A DNA stretch of 64,000 nt from Streptomyces sp. P3 (GTDB lineage: Bacteria > Actinomycetota > Actinomycetes > Streptomycetales > Streptomycetaceae): the NCBI RefSeq assembly GCF_003032475.1, contig NZ_CP028369.1, positions 6,696,001-6,760,000 of the forward strand. Reading direction: 5' to 3'. Numbering within the stretch: the stretch's first letter is position 1; each line of letters begins with the position of its first letter. Positions 27,510 to 35,792 of this stretch are shown one piece after another. The position numbers were made by a program, and so were the translations under genes. The notes below the pieces were generated by a model that saw only the letters and a program-made list of their open reading frames with translations, searched no databases and was not told where the DNA came from.

Positions 27510-28883
27510 TCAGCGCCGCCAGGGGCCCGTCACGGCGAACGTCGTCCCGGGCGTGTAGCAGTTGACGTACATCGTGTCGCCGTCGGGGGAGAAGGTGACG
27601 CCGGCGAACTCACCCCACTCGGGCTCCTCGGGCGTGCCGATGTTCTGGCGCCCCCGCGCCATCGCGTACACGTCGCCGCCTCTGGTCACGCCGAAGACGT
27701 GCTGCGCGCCGTTGCCGTCCTCGCAGACCATCAGGCCGCCGCTGGGGGCGAGGCAGATGTTGTCCGGGGACTCGCCGGGCAGCTGCACGTCCGTGTCGGG
27801 TCCGAACACGATGACGAGGGTGAGACGGCGGCGCTGCGGGTCGTAACGCCAGATCTGGCCGAAGTGGTCGGCCGCCGAGCCGTCCGTCCCGCGCGCGAAC
27901 GACGACACGAAGTACACGCACTGCCCGCCCCAGTAACAGCCCTCCAGCTTCTGGGCGTGGGTGATGCCCTTCGGGCCGAAGTCCTGCAGCCGGACAGGCG
28001 TTTGAGCGGCGAGGGGATCCGGCACGTCGACCCATTCGATGCCCTCGAAGACACGGCCCGTGTCCTGGATGGAGGACAGATCCGGCACGCCGGGCACCCG
28101 CATCGCCTGCAGCCGGCCACCCGCGCGCAGCGAGCCGACACCGCCCAGCGGCTTCTCCGGTAGGAAACGATAGAAAAGGCCGAAGGGGTGAAGAAACGCG
28201 TCCTCCGTCTCGTAAACGATTCCGCGCCGCGGGTCGACGGCGATCGCCTCGTGCTGGAAACGGCCCATCGCGGTCAGCGGCACGGCTCCGGTGCGGCGCG
28301 GGTCGGACGGGTGGACCTCGAAGATGAAACCGTGATCCTTGGTGTAACCGTTTGTGCCGGCTTTGTCCTCGGTCTCCTCGCAGGTCAGCCAGGTGTGCCA
28401 CGGAGTGGGTCCCCCCGCGCAGTTGACGGCCGTGCCCGCGATCGCGACCCGCTCGGAGAGCACCCGGCCCCGGGAGTCGAGCGTCAGGGCCGTGCAGCCG
28501 CCCTTGCCGGCCGGATCGTAGGTCAGGCCCTTGACGGTGGGAACGGGATGCGCGGCGGCGGGACGGTTCTCGTGGTTGCGGACCAGGTGCACGCGGCCGC
28601 CCTGCCCCGGGAGCGCCGTCATGCCGTCGTGGTTGGAGGGCACCGGGCCCTCGCCGGAGCGCAGCGGTTCGCCCTCGCGGGACAGGACCCGGTAGCGGAA
28701 GCCCTCGGGGAGGTCGAGGAGGCCGTGGGGGTCGCGGACGAGGGGGCCGTACCCCTTGTGACCGAGGCCCTGCGCGGCCGCGGTGCCCGCGAAGAGGTCG
28801 GAGAGGGCGCCGGTGAACGCGATGCTCGCGCCCACCCCCAGCGCACCGGTGCCGACGAGGATCTGACGTCGTGTCGCGGACAT
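27510..28883 (-). CDS. PhoX-like DUF839 protein with Tat signal
   Basis: A 457-residue exported protein of the DUF839/PhoX group. The N-terminus SATRRQILVGTGALGVGASI has a twin-arginine pattern followed by a hydrophobic core. Family motifs are VPSNHDGMTALPGQGGRVHL, VRNHEN, WHTWLTCEETED, GRFQHEAIAVDPRRGIVYET and DNICLAPSGGLMVCEDGNG, whose acidic residues bind Ca and Fe in PhoX. It may be a secreted phosphatase, but many DUF839 proteins of this length have no proven activity. No PHO-box-like site was recognised upstream. Confidence 0.85.
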   Translation of the reverse strand: MSATRRQILVGTGALGVGASIAFTGALSDLFAGTAAAQGLGHKGYGPLVRDPHGLLDLPEGFRYRVLSREGEPLRSGEGPVPSNHDGMTALPGQGGRVHLVRNHENRPAAAHPVPTVKGLTYDPAGKGGCTALTLDSRGRVLSERVAIAGTAVNCAGGPTPWHTWLTCEETEDKAGTNGYTKDHGFIFEVHPSDPRRTGAVPLTAMGRFQHEAIAVDPRRGIVYETEDAFLHPFGLFYRFLPEKPLGGVGSLRAGGRLQAMRVPGVPDLSSIQDTGRVFEGIEWVDVPDPLAAQTPVRLQDFGPKGITHAQKLEGCYWGGQCVYFVSSFARGTDGSAADHFGQIWRYDPQRRRLTLVIVFGPDTDVQLPGESPDNICLAPSGGLMVCEDGNGAQHVFGVTRGGDVYAMARGRQNIGTPEEPEWGEFAGVTFSPDGDTMYVNCYTPGTTFAVTGPWRR

Positions 28884-28972
28884 GGGAAAACCTTCCTGCT
28901 GGCGGACAGGACTGTGATCCCGCTGTGTCTATCACCCGTGGCGCGCCCCGGGAACCACGCGCGGCGCAGGTG

Positions 28973-29926
28973 TCACTCGTCGGCGGCCTCCGGAGGGGTA
29001 GGAGCAGGCGGAGCGGGCGGCGGCTGCTGAGTCTGTTGCGGAAGCGGTTGCCACTGCGACGGTTGCGTAAACGCTTGCTGCTGACGCTGCTGGGCAACCG
29101 GTTGCTCCTCGGAATGTTGCGGTAGCGGTTGCCGCTGCTGCTGCTCGGGCTGTTGTGCAGGCGGTTGCTGCTGGGCCTTCTCCAGGAAACGCAGCAGCTC
29201 CACCGGAAACGGCAGCACGAGGGTGGAGTTCTTCTCCGCGGCGACCGCCACCACCGTCTGCAGCAGCCGCAGTTGGAGCGCGGCCGGCTGCTCGGACATC
29301 TGCGCGGCCGCCTCGGCGAGTTTCTTCGACGCCTGGAGCTCCGCGTCGGCGTTGATGATCCGCGCCCGGCGTTCGCGGTCGGCCTCGGCCTGACGGGCCA
29401 TCGAACGCTTCATGGCGTCCGGCAGGGAGACGTCCTTGATCTCGACCCGGTCGATCTGCACGCCCCAGCCGATGGCCGGGCTGTCGATCATCAGCTCCAG
29501 ACCCTCGTTGAGCTTCTCCCGGTTGGACAGCAGGTCGTCCAGCTCGCTCTTGCCGATGATCGACCGCAGCGAGGTCTGCGCCATCTGGGAGACCGCGAAC
29601 CGGTAGTCCTCGACGTTGATGACCGCGGCCGGCGCGTCCACCACCCGGAAGTACACGACCGCGTCGACCCGCACGGTCACGTTGTCGCGGGTGATGCCTT
29701 CCTGGGCCGGAATGGGCATCGTCACGATCTGCATGTTGACCTTGCGCAGCCGGTCCACCGCGGGGATGACGAGGGTGAACCCCGGCCGGCGGACGTCGCC
29801 GTGCAGCCGGCCGAGCCGCAGGACCACCCCGCGCTCGTACTGCTTGACGACCCGTGCGGCGGCCCCGAGGTACACGAGGCCTCCCGCGACGACCGCCGCG
29901 GCCGCTCCCAGCAGCTCCTCGAGCAT
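28973..29926 (-). CDS. SPFH/stomatin-like membrane protein with Gln/Pro-rich tail
   Basis: A 317-residue stomatin/prohibitin family protein: one N-terminal membrane segment (LLGAAAAVVAGGLVYLGAAA), then the SPFH domain (VVKQYERGVVLRLGRLHGD, RPGFTLVIPAVDRLRKVNMQ, TVRVDAVVYFRVVDAPAAVI) and a coiled-coil region (SMARQAEADRERRARIINAD). Such proteins scaffold membrane microdomains. The last 75 residues are Gln/Pro-rich repeats (QPLPQ, QQQ) encoded with codons such as CAA, CTT and TTT that are rare elsewhere in the gene, a sign of recent expansion. No NfeD partner gene lies adjacent. Confidence 0.9.
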   Translation of the reverse strand: MLEELLGAAAAVVAGGLVYLGAAARVVKQYERGVVLRLGRLHGDVRRPGFTLVIPAVDRLRKVNMQIVTMPIPAQEGITRDNVTVRVDAVVYFRVVDAPAAVINVEDYRFAVSQMAQTSLRSIIGKSELDDLLSNREKLNEGLELMIDSPAIGWGVQIDRVEIKDVSLPDAMKRSMARQAEADRERRARIINADAELQASKKLAEAAAQMSEQPAALQLRLLQTVVAVAAEKNSTLVLPFPVELLRFLEKAQQQPPAQQPEQQQRQPLPQHSEEQPVAQQRQQQAFTQPSQWQPLPQQTQQPPPAPPAPTPPEAADE

Positions 29927-29985
29927 GTCGACCTCCTCGGCCAGAGGTCCCGATCGAGCCGTTCTGCCTACTCCTGCAACGATAT

Positions 29986-30030
29986 GCCCGCCGTCCGGTC
30001 CGGGGCCACGCCCCGGACCGGACGGCGGGC
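29986..30030. terminator. Terminator with 20-bp perfect stem after the SulP gene
   Basis: Arms 29986-30005 and 30011-30030 are exact reverse complements (start GCCCGCCGTCCGGTCC) with loop CCACG. It begins 11 bp past the SulP stop in the direction of transcription and also insulates the SPFH gene. Confidence 0.88.
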
Positions 30031-30040
30031 AGGTCCGGCG

Positions 30041-31585
30041 TCAGCCGGCCCGGGCCGGCTCCGTCGCCGCAGCCGTGGCCTGGCGGGCCTTCACCGGCTC
30101 GGTGACCTTCACCGGTTCCGTGCCGTGGGCGCTGTGGCGTTCCGCCCAGTTCTCCAGGGCCGTCCGGCAGGCGTGGTCGAGGTGGTGCAGACCCGAGAGG
30201 TCCAGCTCGACCGGACGGTCCTGCGGAAGGGCCTCCAGGCTGTCGAGGATCTTCGGCAGGCGCAGGAAGGTCGCGTTGCCCGACAGGTACGCCTGCACCG
30301 GGCCCGCCCCCTTGTCGACGACCTCGAGCCGGATGTGCGAGGCCTCCCAGGCCGTCTTGACGACCGCCAGCGCGAGACCGATGAGGACACCCTCGAACAT
30401 GCTGACCGCGACGATCGACACGGCCGTGACGACCAGGATCAGCGCCTCGCCGGGGTGCTCGCGCCACAGCGCCACGAGCGAGGGAACCGGCACGAGCTTG
30501 GCGCCCGCGTGGACGAGGATGCCGGCCAGCGCCGGGATCGGGATGTACGCCAGCAGATCCGGCAGCAGAGCCGCGAACAGCAGCAGCCACACGCCGTGCA
30601 GCACACGGGACGCCTTCGTCCGTGCCCCCGCCTGCACGTTGGCCGCGCTGCGGACGATCACCGCGGTCATCGGCAGCGCGCCGAGCACGCCGCAGACGGC
30701 GTTGCCGGCGCCCTGCGCCATGAGTTCCTTGTCGTACGCGGTGCGCGGGCCGTCGTGCAGCCGGTCCACCGCCGCCGCGCTGAACAGCGACTCGGCGGAC
30801 GCGATCAGGGTGAACGCGACGATCGTGCCGAGCAGACCGACGTTCGCCAGGTCGCCGAAGGCGCCCAGCGGCGGAGGCTGGACGGACTCGAGCAGGCCCC
30901 GCACCTCCACGGTGGCCACGGGCAGGTCGAACAGCAGGGCGGCGAGCGTGGCCAGGCCCACCGCGGCGAGTGGTCCCGGCACGGTGCGGAACATCGCAGG
31001 CAACCGCTTCCACAACACCAGCACCGCGACGGTGCCCGCGCCGAGTGCGAGCGAGGCGGACCCGGCGGCGCTGCCGAGCGCGTCCACGACCGCCTCGGGG
31101 AGTCCGGCGATCTTCGCCGGACCGGACGCCGGCGCCTTGGCGCCGGCCGCCGCGTACAGCTGACCGGCGATCAGGACCAGGCCGATTCCCGCCAGCATGC
31201 CCTCGACGACCGAGACCGAGATGGCGCGGAAGTAGCGGCCCAGCCGCAGTGCGCCCATGGCGAGCTGCAGCGCGCCCGTGATCAGCACGATCACCCCGAG
31301 GGCGGGCAGGCCGAACTCCCGCACCGCCTCGAAGACCAGCACGGTCAGACCGGCGGCGGGACCGGACACCTGCAGGCTGCTGCCCCGCATGAGCCCGGTG
31401 ACCAGGCCGCCGACGATGCCGGTGACGAGCCCGAGCTCGGCCGGCACGCCGGAGGCCACGGCGACGCCGACGCACAGCGGCAGCGCGACCAGGAAGACGA
31501 CGAGAGAGGCGACGAAGTCCTGCTTGAGGTGCGGGAACCGGGATATTCGCCCGGTGGGCTTCTGCTGCGTCACGGCGGCGCTCAC
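30041..31585 (-). CDS. SulP-family anion transporter with STAS domain
   Basis: A 514-residue membrane transporter (SulP/SLC26). Multiple membrane segments begin with DFVASLVVFLVALPLCVGVA; the family motif appears near SGPAAGLTVLVFEAV and LPMTAVIVRSAANVQAGART. The C-terminal STAS domain spans about 390-480 (DRPVELDLSGLHHLDHACRT). The start is the GTG at 31585 that overlaps the stop of the carbonic anhydrase gene (GTGA). Coupling to a carbonic anhydrase suggests bicarbonate rather than sulfate as the substrate; this is inference from context. Confidence 0.9.
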   Translation of the reverse strand: MSAAVTQQKPTGRISRFPHLKQDFVASLVVFLVALPLCVGVAVASGVPAELGLVTGIVGGLVTGLMRGSSLQVSGPAAGLTVLVFEAVREFGLPALGVIVLITGALQLAMGALRLGRYFRAISVSVVEGMLAGIGLVLIAGQLYAAAGAKAPASGPAKIAGLPEAVVDALGSAAGSASLALGAGTVAVLVLWKRLPAMFRTVPGPLAAVGLATLAALLFDLPVATVEVRGLLESVQPPPLGAFGDLANVGLLGTIVAFTLIASAESLFSAAAVDRLHDGPRTAYDKELMAQGAGNAVCGVLGALPMTAVIVRSAANVQAGARTKASRVLHGVWLLLFAALLPDLLAYIPIPALAGILVHAGAKLVPVPSLVALWREHPGEALILVVTAVSIVAVSMFEGVLIGLALAVVKTAWEASHIRLEVVDKGAGPVQAYLSGNATFLRLPKILDSLEALPQDRPVELDLSGLHHLDHACRTALENWAERHSAHGTEPVKVTEPVKARQATAAATEPARAG

Positions 31586-32163
31586 AGGGCTTCGAAGCCG
31601 TCGGTGTCGACGCGGTGCTCGAGGACCGCGCCGGTGTGCACCTCGTAGTACCAGCCGCGCACCCGCAGCCGGCCGTCGGCCAGCCGCTTCTCCACGCACG
31701 GGTACGAACGCAGCCGCAGCACCTGGGCGAGCACATGGTGCTGGACCGCGCGCATGACCGTCGGGTCGTTGGGATCGGCTGCGCCGGGCTCGCCGGCGGC
31801 GTGCGCCAGCCAGTCGCGTACGGCGGGCACGCCGTCGAGGTCGTCGCCGCGCACGAGCGCGCCGACGGCGCCGCAGTGCGAGTGGCCGCAGACCACGACG
31901 TCCTGGACGCCGAGCACCTCCACGGCGTACTCGATGGTGGCGGCCTCGCCGGTGGGGCGGTCGGAACCGTAGGGGGGCACGATGTTGCCCGCGGTGCGCA
32001 GCTCGAAGAGCTCGCCGGGCCGGGCGCCCGTGATCAGCGCGGGAACGACCCGCGAATCGGAGCAGGTGATGAAGAGAACCTGCGGGGACTGGCCTTCGGC
32101 GAGCCTGGCGAACTCCTCAGGGCGCTGTCCGAAGGTACGGGCGTTGTCGATGAGGGGCTGCAT
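31582..32163 (-). CDS. Beta-class carbonic anhydrase
   Basis: A 193-residue zinc enzyme interconverting CO2 and bicarbonate. Zinc ligands are Cys34 (ITCSDSRVV, with the Asp36/Arg38 dyad), His94 and Cys97 (VVVCGHSHCGAVGAL). Full length for the family, cytosolic. ATG at 32163 with GGAGGAG about ten bases upstream. It overlaps and precedes the SulP gene, so hydration and bicarbonate transport are coexpressed. Confidence 0.95.
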   Translation of the reverse strand: MQPLIDNARTFGQRPEEFARLAEGQSPQVLFITCSDSRVVPALITGARPGELFELRTAGNIVPPYGSDRPTGEAATIEYAVEVLGVQDVVVCGHSHCGAVGALVRGDDLDGVPAVRDWLAHAAGEPGAADPNDPTVMRAVQHHVLAQVLRLRSYPCVEKRLADGRLRVRGWYYEVHTGAVLEHRVDTDGFEAL

Positions 32164-32254
32164 GACGTGGTGACTCCTCCTCGGCGCGCCGTGGGGGCGC
32201 GTCGGACGTGCAGGACACAGGACAGGTGGGGGACTGTTGCTCTGTTCTGCCCGC

Positions 32255-32662
32255 TCAGCAGCGGAAGACCTGAAGTGCCTCCGGAGAGTGGGTCGTCGAG
32301 GTTCTCGAGGTGCGGTGCCGGAGATCGCCGGGCGGGGCCGGCCGGTGCGCGGCCGCGGGGTCCTGCGCCGGCAACGCGCGCTCGGGCTCGTGGGGAGCCG
32401 AGGCTGCGCAGGCGGTGACGCGGTGGCGGTCGCGGGTGCGACGGGAGTCGGCGGGACCGCCGGGAAGCCCGCAGTCGCGCACGGTGACTTTCTCGTGGCG
32501 CGGCGTCTTGACCGACAGGGTGATTCCGGGCTGGGTCCTGGCCTCGGCATGACGCGCCGTGTGCGCGGTCGCGAAGGAAGGCGTCGGTGCGAAGAACGCG
32601 AGGGCGAGCAGGACGGCGGCGAGGAGCGAGATCACGGCGCGGGCCGACGTACCTCGGAACAT
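32255..32662 (-). CDS. Small secreted hypothetical protein
   Basis: A 135-residue protein with a signal peptide (ARAVISLLAAVLLALAFFAP, then SFATAHT) and a mature, basic, His/Arg/Pro-rich region containing two or three cysteines (VRDCGLPGG, VTACAAS, QVFRC at the end). No family is recognised. ATG at 32662 is preceded by GGAGGGAGGCGC. It lies 91 bp upstream of the carbonic anhydrase gene in the same direction and downstream of two operator-like palindromes. Confidence 0.65.
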   Translation of the reverse strand: MFRGTSARAVISLLAAVLLALAFFAPTPSFATAHTARHAEARTQPGITLSVKTPRHEKVTVRDCGLPGGPADSRRTRDRHRVTACAASAPHEPERALPAQDPAAAHRPAPPGDLRHRTSRTSTTHSPEALQVFRC

Positions 32663-32697
32663 GCGCCTCCCTCCGGCGATCTCACACCTCTAGCCCG

Positions 32698-32712
32698 GAC
32701 CAACGGTTGGTC
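32698..32712. promoter_or_regulatory. Operator-like palindrome GACCAAC-G-GTTGGTC
   Basis: A perfect 7-1-7 inverted repeat 36 bp upstream of the small secreted gene. It overlaps a direct repeat of GGTCAA (32709-32714 and 32720-32725; TTGACCA on the gene strand) with an 11-bp period. A TetR- or MarR-type repressor site is plausible. Confidence 0.5.
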
Positions 32713-32734
32713 AACGACTGGTCAAGAAACAAGG

Positions 32735-32762
32735 TAACCCTGCAAAGTTGTTTGCAGGGTTA
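32735..32762. promoter_or_regulatory. 12-bp inverted repeat TAACCCTGCAAA with 4-bp spacer
   Basis: TAACCCTGCAAA and its exact reverse complement flank GTTG. It is A/T-rich and lies 86 bp after the zapE stop and 73 bp upstream of the small secreted gene. It could be an operator or a weak terminator for zapE; the high A/T content and lack of a GC stem favour an operator. Confidence 0.5.
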
Positions 32763-32847
32763 ACTCGGTGTTTCCAGAGGAAGCGCGCCTCAAAAAAGCG
32801 GGACGCGTGGCGCGAACCGGCTCTTGACATCGGACGGCCGAGGCCGC

Positions 32848-33954
32848 TCAGTCGGGCTTGACGAGCGACCTGGCGTCGCGGGCCAGCGCGGTCAGCCGGG
32901 ATATCGCGCGGAAGTACTTCTTGCGGTACCCGCCGTTCAGCATCTCCTCGCTGAAGAGCCGGTCGAAGGGGGCTCCCGAGGCCAGCACCGGGACCTCTCG
33001 GTCGTAGAGCCGGTCGGCCAGAACCACCAGCCGAAGCGCCGTGGACTGGTCGGGCACCGGCTGTACGTCCGTGAGGCAGACCGCCTTCAGACCGTCCGTC
33101 AGCGCGCCGTAGCGGCTCGGGTGGACCTTCGCGAGATGCTCCAGCAGGTGCGGGAAGTCGTCGAGCGAGGCGCCCTCCGTGGCGTACGCAGCCTTCGCCA
33201 CCTGCTCGTCGGAGTACGGCGCCGGAGCCTGCGGCAGACCGCGGTGGCGGTAGTCCTCGCCGTCGATGCGCAGGGCGCGGAACTGTGCCGACAGACCCTG
33301 GATCTCCCGCAGGAAGTCGGCCGCCGCGAACCGGCCCTCGCCCAGCTTGCCGGGCAGCGTGTTGGAGGTCGCGGCGAGCGCCACACCGGCGTCGACCAGC
33401 TTGCCGAGCAGCGTGGAGACGAGAACGGTGTCGCCCGGGTCGTCCAGCTCGAACTCGTCGATGCACAGCAGACGGTGCCCCGAGAGCGTGCGCACCGTCT
33501 GCTGGAAGCCCAGGGCGCCGACGAGGTTGGTCAGCTCGACGAACGTGCCGAACGCCTTGAGGGCGGGCTCGGCCGGGGTCGCGTGCCACAGGGACGCCAG
33601 GAGGTGGGTCTTGCCGACGCCGTAGCCGCCGTCCAGGTAGACGCCGCGCGGCCCGGCGGGCGTCCGGGGCGGCTTCGGCCGGCCGAAGCCGAGGAACCCC
33701 CGTCGGCCGGTGCCCGTGGCGTGCGCCCCGCCGAGTCCGGCGGCGAAACCCTCGAGGACGCCGACCGCCTGCGTCTGGCTGGGCTGGTTCGGGTCCGGCA
33801 GGTAGGTGCTGAAGCGGACCGAGTCGAACCGGGGAGGCGGCACCATCTCGGCGACCAGCCGGTCCGCGGGGACGTGCGGCTGCCGGGCGCAGAGGGAGGC
33901 CGGCGAAGCGTCGGCTGTCGGGCTGAGGCCGGGGGCGGCGAAGGAGGACGACAC
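32848..33954 (-). CDS. zapE: ZapE/AFG1-family ATPase
   Basis: A 368-residue AFG1-like ATPase linked in other bacteria to cell division and protein quality control. Walker A is GGYGVGKTHLLASLWH, Walker B is LLCIDEFELDDPGD, and the sensor region is ALAATSNTLPGKLGEGRF. RFSTYLPDPNQPSQ marks the family N-terminus, and the C-terminal FDRLFSEEMLNGGYRKKYFR is typical. GTG start at 33954 with GGGGAA upstream. The first 30 residues are variable. Divergent from the reductase gene, 36 bp apart. Confidence 0.9.
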   Translation of the reverse strand: MSSSFAAPGLSPTADASPASLCARQPHVPADRLVAEMVPPPRFDSVRFSTYLPDPNQPSQTQAVGVLEGFAAGLGGAHATGTGRRGFLGFGRPKPPRTPAGPRGVYLDGGYGVGKTHLLASLWHATPAEPALKAFGTFVELTNLVGALGFQQTVRTLSGHRLLCIDEFELDDPGDTVLVSTLLGKLVDAGVALAATSNTLPGKLGEGRFAAADFLREIQGLSAQFRALRIDGEDYRHRGLPQAPAPYSDEQVAKAAYATEGASLDDFPHLLEHLAKVHPSRYGALTDGLKAVCLTDVQPVPDQSTALRLVVLADRLYDREVPVLASGAPFDRLFSEEMLNGGYRKKYFRAISRLTALARDARSLVKPD

Positions 33955-33990
33955 GGTTCCCCATGCTACGGGCGTGCCAGACTGCCTGGC

Positions 33991-34818
33991 ATGCGACGGC
34001 TGTTCCCTGTGACCGACCAGACAGCGACGACCGGCTCCGGCGGCGGCCCGCTCGGAGCCCCCGGCGAGGGGGGTGATGCCGCCGAGGACCGTGAGTGGAG
34101 CCTCGACGAGCTCGCCGAGGCCTACGCCTACCCGCAGGCCCGGTCCGGCGGGCCGCGGCCCTGGCTGCGGGCCAACATGGTGTCCACCCTCGACGGCGCC
34201 GCCCAGCACGACGGCCGCTCCCAGCCCATCTCCACCGCCGCCGACATGCGGATCTTCGGCACGCTGCGCGGGCTCGCGGACGTGGTGGTCGTCGGTGCGG
34301 AAACGGTCCGGCTCGAGGGGTACCGCCCCGCACGCGCGCGTGCGGAGTTCGCGGCACGGCGTGCGGCGGCCGGGCAGGCGCCCGCCCCCGCGGTCGCGGT
34401 GGTCACCGCCGGTCTCGATCTGGACCTCTCCCTCCCGCTCTTCACGTCGCCGCTGGTCCCGACCCTGATCCTGACCGGCGCGGCCGCCGCGCCCGACAGG
34501 GTGGCCGCCGCGCGGAAGGCGGGTGCGAAGGTGGTGATCGCCGGGGACGGCACGGGCGTGGAGCCCGCCCGGGCGGTACAGGCCCTCGGCGCGCTCGGGC
34601 ACACCCGGCTGCTGACGGAGGGCGGCCCGAGGCTGCTGGGGCAGTTCGTGGCGGCCGGGGTGCTGGACGAGCTGTGCCTGACCGTCGCCCCGATGCTCAC
34701 CGCCGGCGATGCCCAGCGGATCGCGGGCGGGCCGTCGGTCGCGGTTCCGCAGCGGTTCGCACTGGAGTCCCTGCTGGAGGAGGAGGGTTTCCTGTTCTGC
34801 AGGTACCGGCGGCCGTGA
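33991..34818 (+). CDS. RibD C-terminal-type pyrimidine reductase
   Basis: A 275-residue NADPH-dependent reductase of the riboflavin-pathway RibD-C/dihydrofolate reductase fold. Motifs: RANMVSTLDGAAQHDGRS, DVVVVGAETVRLEGYRP and LLTEGGPRLLGQFVAAGVLD. It lacks the deaminase half found in RibD, and the canonical riboflavin genes are not adjacent, so it may reduce another pyrimidine or pterin. ATG at 33991. No FMN riboswitch was seen upstream. Confidence 0.85.
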   Translation: MRRLFPVTDQTATTGSGGGPLGAPGEGGDAAEDREWSLDELAEAYAYPQARSGGPRPWLRANMVSTLDGAAQHDGRSQPISTAADMRIFGTLRGLADVVVVGAETVRLEGYRPARARAEFAARRAAAGQAPAPAVAVVTAGLDLDLSLPLFTSPLVPTLILTGAAAAPDRVAAARKAGAKVVIAGDGTGVEPARAVQALGALGHTRLLTEGGPRLLGQFVAAGVLDELCLTVAPMLTAGDAQRIAGGPSVAVPQRFALESLLEEEGFLFCRYRRP

Positions 34819-35006
34819 CGCCACGGACGGGTCGGCGCACCGCCGACGGTCCACATCGATGGAGTCGTCCGTTCCGTTTGGTGTCCGCCGGGCACACTGA
34901 ATCTCGCAGTACCCGTGCGATCACGGGGAAGGATGGTTTCCGCAGGGCCGCGATCGGCCCACGGAGGACAGAGGGCCACGAGGTCCTCACAGAGAATGGG
35001 GCGCCG

Positions 35007-35480
35007 GTGTTCACAAGCGTTTTGATGATCGAGAAGGCCCTGACGTCCGCCGACGTGGAGTTCGTCACCACCTTGCACGGGGACGAGCAGGTCGCCTTCC
35101 ATGTACTGCTCCAGCCGCGCGGCGACCAGGCGGACCGTCTGCTGAGGGCCATCGACGACGTCGCCCTCGGCGAGCTGGACGAGGCCGCGCGTGAGCGCGA
35201 GACGCCGGAGGGCGACGAGGCGAAGGGCTTCGGCGTGCGGGCGCTGGAGGTGTCGCTCCAGGCGCTGCAGGCGTCCGGCAGCCCGGCGGTGGGGCGCCTG
35301 GTGGAGGACCATCCGCTGGACGCCCTGAAGTCCCTGGTGGCGGAGGTGGGGGCCGACGAGGTGATCGTGCTGACGGATCCGCACTACGTCGAGGAGTTCT
35401 TCCACCGGGACTGGGCCTCCCGGGCCCGCCACAAGGTGGGCGTCCCGGTGCTGAAACTGTTCTCGCACAGCAAGGCGTAG
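35007..35480 (+). CDS. Conserved hypothetical protein
   Basis: A 157-residue protein that I cannot assign. It begins MFTSVLMIEKALTSADVEFV and contains a strand-helix pattern (EQVAFHVLLQPRGDQADRLL; DEVIVLTDPHYVEEFF; KVGVPVLKLFSHSKA), suggesting a compact alpha/beta fold of the kind seen in universal-stress or Rossmann-like proteins. GTG start at 35007; no upstream in-frame start is better. The 188-bp upstream gap contains GGGGAAGGATGG. Order here is reductase, this gene, murC. Confidence 0.7.
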   Translation: MFTSVLMIEKALTSADVEFVTTLHGDEQVAFHVLLQPRGDQADRLLRAIDDVALGELDEAARERETPEGDEAKGFGVRALEVSLQALQASGSPAVGRLVEDHPLDALKSLVAEVGADEVIVLTDPHYVEEFFHRDWASRARHKVGVPVLKLFSHSKA

Positions 35481-35792
35481 ACGCGGGGCCGCGCGCGCGA
35501 GGGCCGCGGAACGGCGGGACGGCGAGGCCACGGGAAGGTGGGACCGTTGAGGCCGCGGGACCGTGAGGCCACGGGACCGTGGGGCCCCGCCGCCCGGTGA
35601 CGGGCGTGCGGGGCGTCCTCGGAGGTGCGACGGGTCGGGCGCCCCGGCGACGGCCGCGCCCCGGCGACGGCCGCGGCCGAGGGCCGTCCGGGGTCGGGCG
35701 GGGGGTTCTCCGCGCCCCTGGGGCCGTATGGTCGGCCCGACCCCATAGGCTGGGGCGCGTTCACCGTCGTAGCGCACCCTGGAGACACGCAC
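35481..35792. other. Repeat-rich intergenic region and murC promoter
   Basis: 312 bases with no supported gene. It holds tandem GAGGCC(A/G)CGGGACCGT units between 35524 and 35580 and two exact 17-bp copies of GCCCCGGCGACGGCCGC at 35641-35674. Near the right end TAGGCT at 35746-35751 is a good -10 hexamer for murC, although no strong -35 stands out. Confidence 0.6.

Noticed and set aside
30041..31699. Longer SulP reading starting at 31699
   Set aside because: The extra N-terminus is Arg-rich antisense-like sequence inside the carbonic anhydrase gene; the GTG at 31585 gives a normal overlap.
33955..33990. FMN riboswitch upstream of the RibD-C reductase
   Set aside because: Only 36 bp separate it from the divergent zapE gene, too short for the element, and no RFN-type sequence is present.
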